Under the pieces are notes generated by a model, which did not search any database, had not been told where the DNA came from, and saw only the letters and a list, made by a program, of their open reading frames with translations. Position numbers and translations under genes: made by a program. This document shows positions 15,604 to 15,650 of a stretch of DNA of 15,650 nt, piece after piece. This stretch comes from an uncultured Oscillospiraceae bacterium (GTDB lineage Bacteria; Bacillota; Clostridia; Oscillospirales; Acutalibacteraceae), in assembly GCA_900546895.1 (NCBI GenBank), contig UREO01000026.1, forward strand, positions 1 to 15,650, read 5' to 3'. Numbering within the stretch: the first letter of the stretch is position 1; every line of letters begins with the position of its first letter.

Positions 15604-15650
15604 CTGTCTCTTATACACATCTGACGCTGCCGACGAATTAGACGGTGTAG
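15604..15650 (-). other. Illumina Nextera i5 adapter in reverse orientation (synthetic)
   Basis: Bases 15604-15622 (CTGTCTCTTATACACATCT) are the reverse complement of the Tn5 mosaic end, 15623-15636 of the read-1 primer site, 15637-15644 of the i5 index CGTCTAAT, and 15645-15650 of the P5 tail. It is an exact inverted copy of bases 1-46 plus one more P5 base. Genomic sequence ends at 15603. Confidence 0.98.

Noticed and set aside
1..15650. Terminal inverted repeats resembling a linear replicon or Tn5-type transposon
   Set aside because: The repeat is entirely accounted for by Nextera oligo parts, including an index barcode, and no transposase or replication gene is present.

Overview
This is a 15.65 kb piece of chromosome from a low-to-mid GC Gram-positive bacterium of the class Clostridia (roughly half GC by eye; an Oscillospiraceae/Ruminococcaceae-like relative is my guess, not proven). 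The evidence is the gene set and the regulatory style: a lysine riboswitch, a tyrosine T-box, an AhrC/ArgR-type regulator, the dxs-tlyA-nadK-argR-recN gene string typical of Firmicutes, strong GGAGG ribosome binding sites and near-consensus sigma-A promoters. The outermost 46-47 bases at each end are not biological. They are an Illumina Nextera i5 adapter with its index and the Tn5 mosaic end, so genomic sequence runs only from 47 to 15603.

Layout. (1) 72-1118, minus: queA, tRNA queuosine synthesis. (2) 1119-1515: a divergent control region with overlapping promoters for queA and for the lysine operon, then a lysine riboswitch (about 1203-1370) and its terminator. (3) 1516-4768, plus: asd, dapA, dapB and a free-standing tandem-ACT protein that resembles the regulatory domain of aspartokinase, closed by a terminator. 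(4) 4841-7501, minus: a large YfhO-family membrane protein with its own promoter. (5) 7616-9164, minus: tyrS behind a tyrosine-specific T-box leader with a consensus promoter. (6) 9161-15603, minus: recN, argR, nadK, tlyA, dxs and a 5'-truncated folD, read in the order folD to recN. From dxs onward the genes overlap or nearly touch.

How the parts work together. The plus-strand operon makes dihydrodipicolinate and its reduced product from aspartate semialdehyde, towards diaminopimelate and lysine. The riboswitch senses lysine at the RNA level, and the ACT protein could add a protein-level lysine or threonine sensor. The minus-strand operon combines one-carbon metabolism (folD), isoprenoid precursor synthesis (dxs), rRNA methylation (tlyA), NADP synthesis (nadK), arginine regulation (argR) and DNA repair (recN). 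I see no terminator after recN, and the tyrS promoter sits across the recN stop codon, so the T-box attenuator may also limit read-through from that operon.

This is mostly a conserved housekeeping region. I did not find a CRISPR array, tRNA or rRNA gene, insertion sequence, phage gene or defence system. The items most worth a second look are the stand-alone ACT protein, the missing xseA-xseB-ispA genes between folD and dxs, and the compact, overlapping regulatory signals.
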